The notes under the pieces were generated by a model. It had not been told where the DNA came from and did no database searches. It was given only the letters and a program-made list of their open reading frames with translations. The position numbers were made by a program, and so were the translations under genes. From the NCBI GenBank assembly GCA_026413225.1, contig CM048554.1, forward strand, positions 94,033,963-94,097,962: a DNA stretch of 64,000 nucleotides. The letters run 5' to 3'. Of the stretch, positions 12,401 through 26,600 are shown in pieces (within the stretch, counting starts at the first letter, position 1; every line of letters begins with the position of its first letter). This stretch comes from Otis tarda (Eukaryota > Chordata > Aves > Otidiformes > Otididae).

Positions 12401-15334
12401 TCACAGTGACAGTCAGATTCATAGTAGCTATTTCAACAGTTAAAAGACAAACACAGAATAAAAAGCATTTCCAGAAACTGCTGCCAGAGTCAGCAATCCT
12501 AATTATTGCTTAATGCTTACTCTGGCAGATGTGTCCTCAGCTGTATTCTCCACCTTCCAAAAGACTTGTAGAATAAAGCTGCCTAATGTATCTGTATACC
12601 TTGTACTTGGAAAAGTAGGCCAAAAACCAGAGGATGGGTTTGTTCTTAATACAAAACCACTATTAACGGTAGCAAGATTATTTTGAGGAAGACCAAAAGG
12701 CAGCTTTTTTTAATTCTTATACAGAACAAGCGTGCAATAATACTGGAAAGGTACATGTTTGAAGCTCCCCCACAAGCAATGTAGATGATGGTCATATACT
12801 GAGAGCAAGGAGAGCTAATTCAGTAATTCAGGAGTGAATCAGCAGTAAGGACAGCAGCAAGTTCTGATGATCTTTTTCATGCAAGAAATAAAAAACAGCA
12901 GAGAAGCCTTAATGATATGAAGGACAAGTTTAACAGTGGGATTACAGTAGAGACAATCAAAGCAATGAATGACAAAATGTAAACAGGATCACATTAAATT
13001 TTTTTGGGGTCAAAAGGATATTTATAAGATTTTTAATTATATCTAGCTGCCCAAGAATTCTCAGAGCCTCAAAGAATAGCAGTTAAATCAGAGACACAAG
13101 TACAGTCTGCAAGATCTCAACATCCGCTGAACAGAAGCCGAGGGTAAATATAATACCTAAGGTTTAAGAGAGACTGTAACATCTACAGTGAGCAGAAGGA
13201 ATTAGTGATGACAGCTTCTTAGCTTCAGTCAGGAATACATGCTGAATTGCCAGCTGTCTGAAAGATCATACTGAAAATAATGGTTTTAAGTATTGCCAGA
13301 ATAAGACCCAAGATACAACTGCAACTCAGTTAACACAACCAGAGTCAATCACAAAGATAATGTTACCCAACAATCAATTCAACAGGAAGAAACCAAAAAA
13401 TAGAACTCAGGGGATCCTACTGAACAACAGAAAGGAGGATGACAGACAAAGAAGCAAATCTCCCACAAAAGAGGAAAGTGACAGAAACCAAAGCGGACAT
13501 TATTGCAAAGGAAAAAGAATCAATTACATAAAGGAAAAACATGCATTCTAAACTAGGACTGACACCACAGGAGTCCTAAATATTTTGTCATGAACAGTTT
13601 CATGTTCATGTCTGCAAGAACCCAGGATGAAGAAAATCTCTAGTGGAACTGGCAACAGGGAACTCCAGACTGTGATGACAAACAAGTCCAAAGATGAAGG
13701 AGATGAAGGAGACTGTCAGTTTGGGGAAAGCAACCCAGACAGCTCACAAACTCCCGTCAGATAACAGATCCATGCTAAAAATTGCTTCCTCAGACATCAC
13801 TGCATACCAGGACTAGCAAAAACTACAACTTTGCCAGACACCAGCAAGTCATTAGCACTCAACCGCCATGGATTAAGCATGAAATATATTAGGAAAAATC
13901 AGCTGGCTGCAACTGAAAGAAATATCTTTCATTTTCCCCTCTTCTTCTGGTCAACAAGAAGTTTCAATAAAGACTGATACAACAAGGAAGAGTTCAACAT
14001 GTATTATGTGCTCACGGCAACTTTGATTTTCAACTAGAGAACTGATCATGTTTTTTCTTCTGAGCCATGTCTTCCGGAAGTACACAGAAATCTAGACTTC
14101 AGGGTATAGTGTAGGCATCTCAACATTGTTCACACAACTCTTCTTCCTAGAAGGAAACTTCTTAAACTTAAGGAAAGAAATCTGCACAGAGCATCCATGT
14201 ATGACCATCTCTCAGTCAAGTGCCTCTCCAACAGCTGAAACTAAAAATAAGTTCATCATTCCAGGGTCTCCCCTCCAACTATAAGAAAACCATACACTTA
14301 ACTACAGGAGTACAAGCAAAGGCAGATGGCACGACAAAGCTAATAAAGGACAAGATTTAAAATAAGAATTGCCAGAACAGCATGAGGCATGTGTAAATTA
14401 AACTTGAAGGGAGAAAAAGAAAACATCAATTCCCTCCACATTGTAAGCTCACACTACACCACAGAGTATTCCCATGTCAGCTTTCCTGGGGGGCAGGGTG
14501 AAAGCAAGCCATGCCTTTAGCATACAGAAAGACAGGAAGGGAGGAGTGGAGCTGAGCAAAAGAAAACAGAGAAGCCTTCAGAAGTACAGTCAGATTTTAG
14601 TAAGGTAGCAAAGTAAAATATTTTACTAGAAAGATGGAATTTGAATTACAGGTACTAGCAGAAGACAGTCTGGTCAAAAGATTGGTAGGTGCTCCAGAAG
14701 CCAAACAGAAAAACCTCAAACCTTGAACTTATGAAAGAAAGCTGTTTATGACACAAGCATGAAAGCATCAAAGAAAAGAACAGTGGATAAAGATACTCAA
14801 TAACACAAACATAAGAAAGACCAAGCTGAGAATGTCAGTACTGCTGAACTGAAGTGGCAAAAGATACCACACACCAAGGACTACGGAGACTTACAAATGA
14901 TACTCTGACCAGGTGATGACTAGAAAGAGGAAACTTTAGTCAGAGAATTCTCGATTGATCCTGAGCAACCCAGGTCTAAGGCCTACGCTATGGAACAACA
15001 TTCATATGGAATTCCATTAGCAAGCAACTCAGAGCAGTGTTCAACATGGAAATCTCAAGTGTCAATAATGCACAGAACATACAAGCATGATTCTTCCAGA
15101 AAACCACTGGTAACCACAAGTCTGGAGGCAAGAATAGCTGTGTCAGAAAATTACTAAAAAGAGTTACTTGCAAAATAGTAAAGATCTATTATCTTTGGTG
15201 TAACCCATCTTATATACTTCTTAGTGTTATATACTAGGAAAATAAAGTCTTATTTCTGTGTTTCTGACGTATCAAACAGCAGCATCATGCAAGGAACTGT
15301 GAAAAAAGTACCACATGTGGACTGGAAAAGGAAA

Positions 15335-15368
15335 TTACAAACATAGTGCCATTACAAACATAGTGCCA
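15335..15368. repeat. 17-bp exact tandem duplication
   Basis: ATTACAAACATAGTGCC occurs twice head to tail, followed by a partial third ATAGTGC. Positions are accurate to a few bases. Confidence 0.85.
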
Positions 15369-16334
15369 TAGTGCTCAAAGTACCTCTCCATACTTTTAAC
15401 CTCCAGTTGAGGTGCACAATGAATGAATAAGGCACTTCTGGAGCTGATCATACACTGCAAACACCTGGTTGTTATTCAGCAGGTATTATACTTAAAACAA
15501 CTTACTCTGCAATCATCTTATTTAGGGTAACACCTTAATGAAGCGGCTCTAGATGAAAGAGGGATGTATGTTTTTCCATTTCAGAGCCACAGAACCCAAG
15601 GTAAATACAAATGCAACTACTGATCTACTTTCGTGTGGAATAAAACTGTTAGACTGAAGAGAGGTAAGATGTGATAGCAATACAGTCTCTAAAATTTCAT
15701 TCATCAGAGCTGGATCTGTGGCACATTTAACTGGAGACACACATCCAGAATTAAAGCGCCTGGCACTGACATGACTGAGTCAACGCTGAAGCGCATTGTT
15801 CTGGACACTCAACATTCAACTCATCCGGCACCTGGCCCCAAGCATCGGCCGGTGACTTCCCGAGGGCCGGTGCCCACCGGCACAGCACCGCAGGGAGAGG
15901 ACGCGGCGGTGAAACTTCGGGGAAGGGCTGGGCCGGCCATTGCATAAAGCCTCAGCTGGGGGGTCCTGCCTTTAGGATAACGCAGCTACAGCTCAGCCGG
16001 ATGGAGAAGCGGAAACCGGTTCACTACGAAATTAAGGGACATCTGCCTTCCATCGCCGCTCTTCCCAAGCCGCACAGACCCCCGCTGCCGCCCCTCCTGG
16101 CCCCGTTTCGGGAGCGGGCCGGTCGCCACCGCCCCTGCGGACGTGGAGCGGGGCGGGGTGGCGGGGCGGCGCCGTTCCCCGGGCCTCCCTGCCGAGCCGC
16201 CGGCCCCGAGCGGGGACCCGGCCGAGGCAGCCGCGGGCGGGCACAGCCAAGGGCCCGCCGGCCGAGCCTCACCTGTGCTGGGCCGGCCCGGTTCGGTCTG
16301 GCCGCCCGCCTCCCCCGCGCCCTCCCCGCCGTAC

Positions 16335-16452
16335 CCTTGGCCTCGCAGTCCGCGCAGTACTTGTTGTCCTCCTCTCGCAGAAGCTTGGCCAGGATGGCCT
16401 GGTGCTGCTCGTTCTGCTTCTGCGCCTTCTCCCGGCAGGAGCGGGTGGCCAT
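16335..16452 (-). CDS. SMAP1: SMAP1 (small ArfGAP 1), first coding exon
   Basis: The exon encodes 39 complete residues beginning MATRSCREKAQK and ending in CADCEAK, plus the first base of the next codon. This matches the N-terminus of SMAP1 as I remember it; the paralogue SMAP2 starts differently. SMAP1 is a GTPase-activating protein for Arf6 that binds clathrin and acts in endocytosis. The exon holds the N-terminal edge of the ArfGAP domain, including the first two zinc-binding cysteines (C33 and C36 in CADC). The second cysteine pair and the arginine finger lie in later exons. The ATG sits in a strong context (GCC before, G after) inside a CpG island. The exon ends AAGG before a GT donor at 16334-16333, phase 1. 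I did not recognise exon 2 anywhere between 1 and 16334, so it probably lies outside the window. Confidence 0.93.
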
Positions 16453-16637
16453 GGCGGCGGCTGGCTGGGCTGGACTGGGATGAACTGGGCGCCACTCAGG
16501 ACGCGGCGCGCTCCAGCCCTGGCGCAGCCACGGGAACCGGCTGCCGCGAGCGCCGACTTCCTCAACCGGAACTACTTACGGCCGCAGACGCCTCCGCCCA
16601 GCGCTCGCGCGCTCCCTCGTTCCCCCCACCCCGCCCC

Positions 16638-16676
16638 CGCGCGCGCACGCACACACACACACACACACACACACAT
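16638..16676. repeat. (CG)n/(CA)n alternating purine-pyrimidine tract
   Basis: A 39-bp run of strictly alternating pyrimidine and purine starts as CG repeats and continues as a CA dinucleotide microsatellite. It lies about 186 bp upstream of the SMAP1 start codon, within the CpG island. Confidence 0.95.
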
Positions 16677-17576
16677 CCCCACCCCGGACACGGCAGCCTT
16701 GCGCCGGCGGTGAAAAAATAGTCCTCCGGATCCTAATGCCGCGCCCGACACGTCGCCCTGCCTTGCGGGGCTCGCCGAATAGAGGCGGCGCAGACGGTCC
16801 GCCCCGCTCCCGCCCAACCTGGGCTTTGGAAGGACACAGAGGGCGGGATAGGGATCAGGTCGCTGGCGGAGCTGGTATCCATCCGCCGGCGGCTGACTCC
16901 GCCCCGCAGGTAGCGTCGCCGCACCTGTGCGGGAGGGGCGGGTCAGGGAGGCGTGTGCTGTCCGTCAGGGCTGCCCGCCCCGCGGCTGGGCCGCTCTGTG
17001 GGGCGGGCGGGAGGGTCCGTGTCCGGAATCAGGAGCTACGGGGTCTTTCCCTGCTCAGGCAGCCCCGTTGTTCCTGCCCTTGTGCCGCGGTTCGGGCTTC
17101 GGGGCCCTCCTCATAGTGCCGGGGCGCGCTGAAGGCCGGTGCTGCCGCCCTCAAGCCCTGCTGGCCTCAAACCCACCCGTGTTCCCCTCACCCCACTGGG
17201 GAACCCCCGAACGTAGCAGCGGTAGCGCACCTGCCCTCGGTGTGGTCGGCCTGGGCCTAGGCTCGGCGCTTCGTCTGTGGTGAGGTGGATCTGCGCCTCC
17301 CGCTGTGTAAAGCCATTGTTTTACCCTTGGACTACGCGGTGTCCGGTAGCCTGCGCCTCTCCGGGGGGCGGTACATTTACCACGGGTGGTAAACACCCAA
17401 AAACACAGCCAAGTGACCTGCTGGTGTCGGTGGTACTGGGTAGCCCTGTGCTGAGGGCAGGCATCTCTGTCTCTAGGCCAGTGTTGGGGGAAAAAAGCTG
17501 TTACAGCCTCATGGTTGAATGGGCTCTGCCACAGCATTAATTTGAGCTCTGAACTTTCTCCAAGGGTAGGTGTTTC

Positions 17577-17682
17577 TGATCTGGTTGGAGATGTCCCTGC
17601 TCCCTGCAGGGAGGTTGGACTATGGACTAGATGACCTTTAAAGGTCCCTTCCAACCCTAACAATTCTATGATTCTATGATTA
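17577..17682 (+). mobile_element. CR1 3'-end fragment with octamer tail
   Basis: The plus strand reads as the final 105 bp or so of a CR1: GGAGGTTGGACTATGGACTA, then GATGACCTTTAAAGGTCCCT and TCCAACCCTAACAATTCTATG. It ends with the ATTCTATG octamer repeated, the diagnostic CR1 tail. It lies about 1.1 kb upstream of SMAP1. Confidence 0.95.
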
Positions 17683-20600
17683 CAGGCAGCAGAGACCTTA
17701 CAGTGAGGAGACTGGCACTTCTTCACTCCTACTGAGGTGGTGGGAGGCTCTGAGGAAAGACAAAACATCTGCAGAAGGCGTAGCCCAGGCTGAATTTCTG
17801 TGGCCAAGGTTGTGCGCCTGTATGCTTTCCCTCTCTTAAGTGCTACGTCTCTAGTCACCCCTTTCTCCATTTTGTGTTAGGTCCCTTTGCTGAGTATTCT
17901 GTTGAGTCTGTTCACCAGTAAATCCTTTTTGTCAACTCAGTTCTAGCTTGCTTTATTTTTTTCCCTTTAATCCAACTCTTCTGGAAAGAGCTGAAGCCTA
18001 TATATAGCCTATAAAATACTTAAATGAGGCAGATGGAAATTCAGGTCTTTTCTCTCTCAGCCATTAAATTACTGAATCATTCTCTGAATCCTTCTTTTTC
18101 TCAGATCCAATGGTGAACTAATTATCCCCCAAATTTGGAAGAGTTACAGCGGAAAGAACTGAGAATACAGCACATCAAGTTAATTAGTAGTTAAGCTAGC
18201 ACCTAACATGGGAGAATGTTTTTAGATCTCCTTCAAATAAAGTAGGGAGTTAAGGTCTGCCCATAGGCTGGGAGAGCGTCCTGGCCAGTGAGTTATTGGC
18301 TAGGAGTTGCAAAATGAGGACATGGTATTGATGCACAATTCCAAGAGATGGTTTAGCATCCTACTTGGAGGCAGGCATTAAGGGTTAAAACTAAAAATAC
18401 AGAATGGCACAACAAAGTTGAGCTCCAACTGCCTTACTGCGCTGCCTACATCCAAAGACTTACTGCACCAGGAGTGTGAAGCAAACGTTAATGTGGCCTG
18501 ATAACAGGCAATTTGACCTGATAACAGGGACTTAGTTATTGGGTCCAATAGTCCTGGCCCCTTAAACAGGACTGGCTTCTTCTAGCTGACTACTTTACCT
18601 ACAAACATACAAACCCTTTTCTAGCCCAAAGTGTTTTTAATTATTGGATCTCTTGTAGAGAAGAACAGCTTCAGCTAGAAGGGCAGCGAATACTTCTACT
18701 CCTCGGCATCATCCCAGGTCTCTGAGGAATAGAATGCTTTTCAGAAAGGCAAGAGCTGTGGGTAGAAATTCCCTGAGAGATAAAGGGAGATGAGCTTGCC
18801 CCTCATATGTTAGGTAAGCAGCAGCACTGCCATTTTAGAAGAAAATAGTAGTTGCTTTTGTATGTTGTGACATACTTGACCTGTAAATTACATGTAGTCT
18901 GAAGCTCTCTACCATATTGCCAGAAGGTATCAAATAGCTTTGAGCAATTGGTTTAATCTGCACCAGTTTCTCTGATTCTATAGTGAATACAGAGATAGTT
19001 GCCATGAAAAGTGGATATTGATCCAATTCCTGTGCTTGAAAAAACTTACACAAGTGCAGAGTAAGTGTATTTTTTTTGGTGTGTGCTTCAGCCCTTAGTG
19101 CCTAAAAAGTAGATGTCCTGATTGCATATTTCCTGTGTCTAACTCGCGTGCTTGGGGGATTGATGTGGGAGATCATCTTCTTACTGTCATGAAGGCATGA
19201 AGATGTGCTTCTTGTGTTCAGCTCTGAAAATTATCCTTTCCTTCAAAGTACTTATCTGTGCTTCTGTACAGTAGTAGAAATAGAAAATCACCTTCTTCAC
19301 TATGGGGCTGAGATGAATAGGTTATTAATATTTTAATAGATAGTGCTTTGAAAACAGCTTGCTGTAAATGCATTATTACATATTTCCCTGAGAGCTGAAA
19401 TGAATCTAAGGAAGACAAAAATGTATCCCTTCTGTGTCTTTACTCCTTCTAGATCCTAAAGAGAAGCAAAGTGTTGTAGATGTGAAGCTATTGCCTGAAG
19501 CATTTTTCAGAGGAGAAAAAAAAAAAAAAAGGAAGAAAAGACATCTTTCAGGATACAGTATGATTTATAGAATGAGTTAATGTCTGCCCACACCATGTCG
19601 TGAAATACAATGCAGAGAGGCCAGAGATGTTGCCACCTAAGGCTCCTTCAGAAGGAGAAGATACAGGGTTGTCGTGCTGCACCTGTCAGCTTGGTGCCCT
19701 TTGCTTCACCTTTCATTAAGCCCTGCAGAGCACAGCCTATACAACCCAGTTTTGCAATTGTTTAAGTACATACTCGTGTGTTTCAAGACCTGTATCTTCA
19801 GAATCAAGTGGCTAACTGAGTTTTCCATAAAGTAATTTAAATACTGGAGTTCTGCAGTTTCCAGTGCTAAAAATTGTGTTGTGTTCAGTAAAAGCACAGA
19901 CTTACCCAACATGAGAAAGACCTCTCCCTAGCTGTGACTACTTGTCATCCTGTAGGCTATTGCGCTGTTTTGCAGGGGTACTGGCAGATAACTTGTGATG
20001 TTTGTGTTGTCTTACAATCTGATAGCTGGAATTCACTGAATATAATCTTCCTGGCTGAATTTCACCTATCTTGTTCAGATAAGAATAAAACAGCTTTAAA
20101 TAGTATTTGCTAATCAGGACAGTATTAGCATAAATTTGAATTAATGGCAGAGAATGTATCAGGTGCAAAGTTATTAACTGGATTGCAACCAGGTGTTAAA
20201 ATAGCTGTTTTTTTTTTTTTTTTCTAATGCCTCATCCTTAAATATCAAAGTCCAGAAATAAACAGGGTTCCAGTTAGAGTTGTTGAGTTTGAGAATTTCT
20301 GATTCATAAGAAACCATGGTGCTTCAGATGTTTTCATGCTCTTAAGAAAAAGAAAATTATATTTATATATATATATATATACACATATATAAAACTTTCT
20401 GGGAAATGGACATTTCAATAATGTTTCTGAAACTCAACTCTTCGAAGTTGGTTCCCCAGGCTGCGGAGTCTGGGCAGCCCAGGGGGTCAGATAACGTGGT
20501 ACTTGCAGTCCTTGGCTGGCAGAGAAAAGCAGAACCTGAAAAGTTAACCTTAACCACTGTGTTCCAGCAAACGTTTGAGATGGAATTTCTATCACAGACT

Positions 20601-23600
20601 TCGGAAAATCTTGGGCTATGAGCCAGTCATCCTGTCGACCCTTGAGAGCCAGAGGAGAGAAACAGACATTCCTGAAAGTGGTTTGTCTCATTCTCAGGTG
20701 TCTGAGGTGGGTGAGCTGAATTACCATCTGGAAGGGCTCGCGTTAGAGGGAGGTGAATCACCTTCTGGATCGTTGGCCTCTCCTCATTGATTATAAAGGG
20801 TAGAAAGGGTGACCTCTTTTATCTGACTGTACAAAAGCTAGACATTTAAAAAATTAATTCTCACCGTTGTTTTTAATTAATGAGAATTTTTCAGCAATGT
20901 ACTTTGTGTAGAAAAATTCCTGCCCAGCTCTAGTTCTGATATCTTCAATCAAAAAAAGAGAGGAAGCCGTGCTAACTTCACATTACATGAAACAACATCT
21001 GTACCAGGGAATCTACAACTATACCAAGGGTTTCCTCAAATTTTTCTTCTTTGCTTGAAAAGAAAAATACAGCCGCACAAACAAATTCAATGAAGTGATA
21101 AAAAATGCAGTATTTTTAACAAAAAAAAATTCAACAAGCCCCAGCCTTTGAAAACCAGAAAGTTTATTAGAGTTAGTTTTCAAAGCTTAATGTTAGTTCT
21201 GCTTTGATAAACCTTTTTTAATGTTAATACACAAACTATATGTATATTTGAATATAATACTGGCATTAATTTATGCTTTACAAAACTTAAACTATGCAGG
21301 ACAGAATGTATTCATACTATAAAAAGAAACCTTATGCGATACAAAAGTTGTTACGGACACGTCTGTCTAAACCACAGCTGAAAATACTTTGTGCATAGGA
21401 GTAACAAGATTGTATCTCATCATCCTCAAAATGCGTTTTAAATAGCGGCCTTGTAGGGTCACTGCGATTGGAAGTCTGATCGATAACCGTTGTGAGCTTG
21501 CCCCAGGAGTGGCATGAGTCACGGATTCTCACACTTGGAGCAGTTACTGCCTGGCCTGTGAAGCAAACAGTTACAGTGTCACTCCCGGGACGGTTAAAAA
21601 GTATAAAAGGTGAGGCTGCATTTTGAATCACTTCTAGTTTCTGTACATCAACTTGACTGGAGAGATGAGGTATTAGAGGTAGCAAGTTTCTCTTCGAGTT
21701 TCTTGGTTCTTCCTTTACTTCTACGCAGAGACTGCGTACCTGGTATTAGAAGAATTATTGACATTATGACATCCCAGATAAAGCAGTCTAATTTCTATAG
21801 GTGCTGAGCATTTGAAATGCACTGAAATCGAAAGATTGTGGTCTGTTTGCACTTCTGAAAATTAAGACAGAAACTCTTAAAACTAGACAGGGATCTCCAC
21901 CTTTTAGGAAGTGGCATGATCTAGTGACATCCCAGCACATGATGACACTTCACCAGCAATCTTGTTTTGTTGAGAGTTACTAATAAATCTGCATTGTAAT
22001 TGTAAATACAAATGAGTACCTGGGAGGAAACTATGAATTAAACAGATGGATGCAAATTACTAAATACATTTCAATGAGCTTTGCTCTCAGTCATAATTCT
22101 GTAAGCCCAGAAAAAAAAAAAAACCCACCACACTGTACAGCTAATATGCATATATACGACTAGGTTTTAAACTACTGTATGTATTTGGCCGCTATATTCT
22201 AGTGTGGTTTATAGTGTAGAATAGCGTAGCTGTAGAATATAAGGAAATGGAAGCTCCATGGGGTTCCGATCAAAGCATGGAAGAGATCTTAAAAATTAAA
22301 TGCTTTGCACTTTCCAAGCTCATGGAAATAATTTTCAGCTATTTAAGGCTATGTGTATGTTTCAGCCTGAGTCTTTTCATTTCAATTTATCTCATTGTAA
22401 GATTGGGCTTTTTGAACGGAGAGACTGTTAGATGGAACTCTGTGAGTCATGTATTTGGCTCACTCAGGCTTTGAGGATAAGAATACCAGCCTTAGGTATC
22501 AGTAGTCCTTAATATCTAGCCAAGAAGAAGAGCAATAATCAGATGTGAAATCAATTGCAAAATCATAAATTTGAAAGATTAGGGAGAAATACGAAAAGAA
22601 AATACAAAGTGGGACAGCTGAGCTCCATTGTTATTACTGTTTCATGTGCTACTGTGCAAACTAGTCTTTGAAGCTTAAAAATGTTTTGTGGACTGGGTAA
22701 ATGATGGAACAGACACTAAAGCTAGGACAGTTTTTTATTTTGGCTTCACATGGATCAGATCTTAATTTTAGCTCTTTAACAGTAGGAACTGTGGTTCATG
22801 TAGCCCATTTTTTTCACCCCAGTGAAATCATGAACTTGCAGAGAGTGCAGGTTGAAGACTGGCTGATGAACTGCAAGCTTCAGGCTGTTGCAGGCAAAAG
22901 AGAATTTATATATACATAGCTTTTGAGACATTTTTTCCTCTGTAACAGTATGTTTTTCCTTCTCTTTTCTGTTGTACTGTTTAAATACTAGTGTAAACAA
23001 ATCAGTGTGTCTCTTTTCAATGCCCCTTGTGATTAGGAACAATTAATAATTGCATGTTAGATCTTACCTGTTCAAAAGTCCTGCTAATGCTACCTATTTT
23101 TGTCTTAGTAGAATCCCCCTCGGAGAAGTGGAAATGTTCAGGAGAAATGTTTTAACTACTTTCATTTTTATTTTTGCTCTTTCAAGATAATTTCATACTG
23201 GAGGAGACTGAGGGAGTGGGGTCATAGCAAATCATACTGGATTCTGAGTTTCTCTGAAGTCCAGAGATGCTGAAGAAGGATCATTTCTACTTCAAAAGCT
23301 GGATATTTTTAGAGAGCAGTGAGTCTTCTATCAATAAAAGAATGTCCATAGCACTCACAAGCTGAGCTCCTATCTGCAGGAAAACGTTTCTCCTCAGCCA
23401 CTGGATACTCAAGAAATGAGAAAAGTGATTTGCTAAAAAAGAAAAAAAAAATCTCTTCCTTCAGCCCTTCTGTGATAGATCGCTTGAGGAAAAGCATCCT
23501 TGGATGTGTTCACAGGGTAGTGGCTACATCTGCAGCGAAAAAAAATCTTCTGGGTGGCTGCCTCTCGAAGCATGAAGTCAGTGATAGTTGCTGTGATGTT

Positions 23601-26600
23601 TTCCTTGTTTTGTGTACAAAACTTGCAGCTACACTGCACGGGAAGTGTGATGTCAGGAGACTATGAGCTCTGACTCCAAGAATTTGCGGCTCTTGAACAG
23701 CTGCATGACGCTACGCAGTGTGTACAAGAGAATGGGATCTCTGGACAGGCATCTGACTGCCTGGGATTCCCTCCAGCTTGCTAGCTTGCTTCAACGTTTT
23801 ATTGCCTCGCTTTAGGCTGACTGTGGAATTCCCTCCAGATCAGATCAGATCAGGTTTTCACAGAATATGAAGTGGAAACCCCCTTGTGACTGCATTGCTT
23901 TTCAACAAGAGTTTTTCTCTCCATACAGAATCTGTGTTGGTCCTTTGCCCCTCAGCTGTTTCCTTTCCCTGTTGTGCTGTATGGCACTGGTTACTCCTTA
24001 CCTGGTGTGTTTGTCTTTACTGACATGGGCCCCAACAGTTATGTCATATAATAAAAAAGAAAAATTAACATGGCAATGCCTGTGCTTTTATTACTATAGC
24101 ATCTTTGACATCAACGTCCTGCTCAAAATACTAGTACAGTAAAGCAACAGAGATTTTCTAAAACCAGTATTATTTTGATTGTTTAAAAATAGACTTCCAT
24201 CTCAAGAAAGTATATTGAATTTTCTCTTTTATGGCTTAATGATTTGCTGTTATGACAGACTTAATCAATCTGATGAGTCCATGTCCAACGTTCTGGCAAA
24301 TATAATCAGCCCTGGAGTGTTTTCTTACTCCCCAAAGGCACATTGTTTCATTCTGATATTTTATCTGAAAACCATATTTCTTTTTCTTGAGGAAAAGCGT
24401 ACTGTTCCAAGGCACACATTGAAAGTCATGTGTTTAATTTACTGAATATGAAACAATCTTTTTATTTAGGAAGTGAAAGGAAAAGGTTATAGAACAAAAA
24501 GTCCAGCTAGGTAACAGGTGCAGAAGTTACAGAGAGAAAATGAAGAAGATTTAAAGACCGTTTGTATACTAAAGAAGCCTGTTAGAGACTCCAAGACATG
24601 TCCTATGTCTCATTTCTAAAAATGATCTACACAATGTCCATTGGTTTGACAGCAAAATCAAGATCTACTTTCCATAACTCATTTCTTGCTTCTGAATCTT
24701 CATTTTGTGTTCTTTAATGTCACTTGTCTGCCAGATTATTCTAGGGCCTTTGAAGTGCAGAAAGATTGTCTATTTTCAGGCTTTACTCCCATGCAGAGTG
24801 CCAGTATGCACTGCAAGTCTTTGGGGGAGGGATTTGTCTCCTGAAAAATATGAAGCATTTTACTGACTACTACAAATTAATGAACAAAAAAGAAAGCAGA
24901 GAAATTCTAGGCAAAAAAAAAAATTACATGTAAGCGTATCTTACGTGTGAAGTTGAGTTCACTGAAGAGGATCATTATTTAACAAGCACTGTTTTTTTTT
25001 TTATTTTCAGTACCCAGTTCTGTGAAGACAGGAGTTAAGTGCATGGAGCAGTAGAACTGACCGTTTCTCCTTCTCAGAAAGTGCCTATCGTATGGAGCAG
25101 TATGTACCTTTCCTATTGCAGGAAAGGCAAGAAAAACTTTTAAGTCACGCTGTAACAACTGCTGCTTCATGCTGATAGCTTTAGTACATTGCTAGACTCT
25201 GCTTATGTTTTTGGATGCTGTGCAGAAGAGACCTTTCTTCATTGGCCCAGTTGCAGGAATGACCTGGAACATGCAGATTATTGACATCAGGTGTCCACTT
25301 GAATACTTTGTGTCAGGATAATTTAGACTGGGAGCTCTATTTAAGTGTTGTTGAGTTACTACAGCCCATTTAATAACAGTCTGGTGCTAGGCAGGACATA
25401 ATTACTTGCTCTCTAAAGGATAATTTGTAATGAGCAATGTTGTCCTTATAACGCTGATGATGTGAGATCATGTTTGAATCTTCAGGTAAATGACGCACTC
25501 AAGGTCAGACATTATCTCCATGTGCTCTTACTGTCTTATAGTCTGATAGGAATTGTCTTTAATATCCACACACAGAGCATTCATGTCCATGACAGCTCTT
25601 TAATGCCAGAGAAGGCTTTTGGTATTCTCTTTATTATGAAGTACAAGTGGTCAGCCTTAGCAGAAGGGTCTTAATAAGTGAATCAACAATAGTTAAGATT
25701 AAAATAAAACAGTAGTGTAATTTTAAGTCATGTCAATTAATTTAAATGTATAGTTCTAACAAATCTTAGATCTTACCTAATCTTAAATCTACAACAGTTC
25801 TTAAATTCTGATAATCATGCAGCTATGTAAAATGTCATCCTTTTGACACACTACTCAGTGTCTGCTACACTACTACTAATCAGAGTGCTAAGATGTGCTG
25901 CTGAACCCCTTCAACTCACTCAGGGGAGACTTATGATTATAGTATGACTTTTAACCAATGGAAAAATGCAAAATCAAAATGGATTAAAATTGCATCTGAT
26001 GGAAAGGTGTTGTTGGACGGGTGTCTTCCCCTGCTGTTTCCATGGGAGAGGGTGTTTTTTAGTTTGATTAGACTTGGACGTTAATAAATATTTAATTTCC
26101 TTTCTAGTTTGGGGCTGTTTTCCATGAAATCTCTCAAGATCAGCAGTGGGTTTTTCTGTCTCCCTGATGGTTCTGAAGTTCCTTCTAAGTCAAAACACTG
26201 CAAGCAATTCACAGCTTCCTCTGGTTTCAGCTGAATCTCACCGCCTGCGCCTCAGATAACCAAGGAGCAAATTTCCCTGGGTGTCACACCAGTATTGAAA
26301 TTTATCCATTTCAGTGTTATACAAGTTCATGATATTCTCTGTGACTTTCTCTCTTTGCATTTCAATAGTCAAAGACAAGGTTTCATGTCCTTCAAGTTGC
26401 AGCTTTCAGAGACATGAGAGATTAACTAAACTCTTTAAGTAGCTCTCTAATTTCAGGGTGGTTTGCATGACATTGATGGTGTAATTTAAAACTACAATTC
26501 TGAGCTTTTTCATCTTTTTTTTTTATAGCACACTTTTCCATAACCTACTTGTATCATTCAAAAGGAAAGAAAAATATAATTTCCTATGGCTTTTTTTTTT

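Larger units (their letters stand above)
9086..15839. other. SMAP1 intron 1, no recognised exon
   Basis: Nearly 7 kb of moderately AT-rich DNA without a recognised exon, RNA gene or mobile element. The stretch from about 12800 to 15000 is rich in A and G on the plus strand. A near-perfect 22-bp palindrome lies at 9433-9454 and a 17-bp tandem duplication near 15335-15368. Open frames of up to 102 codons here look like chance. Confidence 0.5.
15840..17290. promoter_or_regulatory. SMAP1: CpG island / promoter of SMAP1
   Basis: The stretch is strikingly GC- and CpG-rich compared with the AT-rich flanks and covers the SMAP1 start codon at 16452. Transcription toward lower coordinates is inferred from the exon. 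No convincing TATA box is seen near the expected start, as is usual for CpG-island promoters. Several open frames of 60-240 codons on both strands here result from few stop codons in GC-rich DNA. The island extends about 800 bp upstream of the ATG, so divergent transcription on the plus strand is possible but not shown. Confidence 0.8.

Noticed and set aside
16001-16721. Several overlapping open frames of 100-190 codons on both strands at the CpG island
   Set aside because: Stop codons are rare in GC-rich DNA. Only the minus frame with the SMAP1 N-terminus (16335-16452) matches a known protein, and it ends at a splice donor.
17151-17870. 239-codon minus-strand open frame next to the SMAP1 CpG island
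   Set aside because: It runs across the end of the CpG island and straight through the antisense of a CR1 3' end (17577-17682). It shows no recognisable domain, so it is a chance frame.
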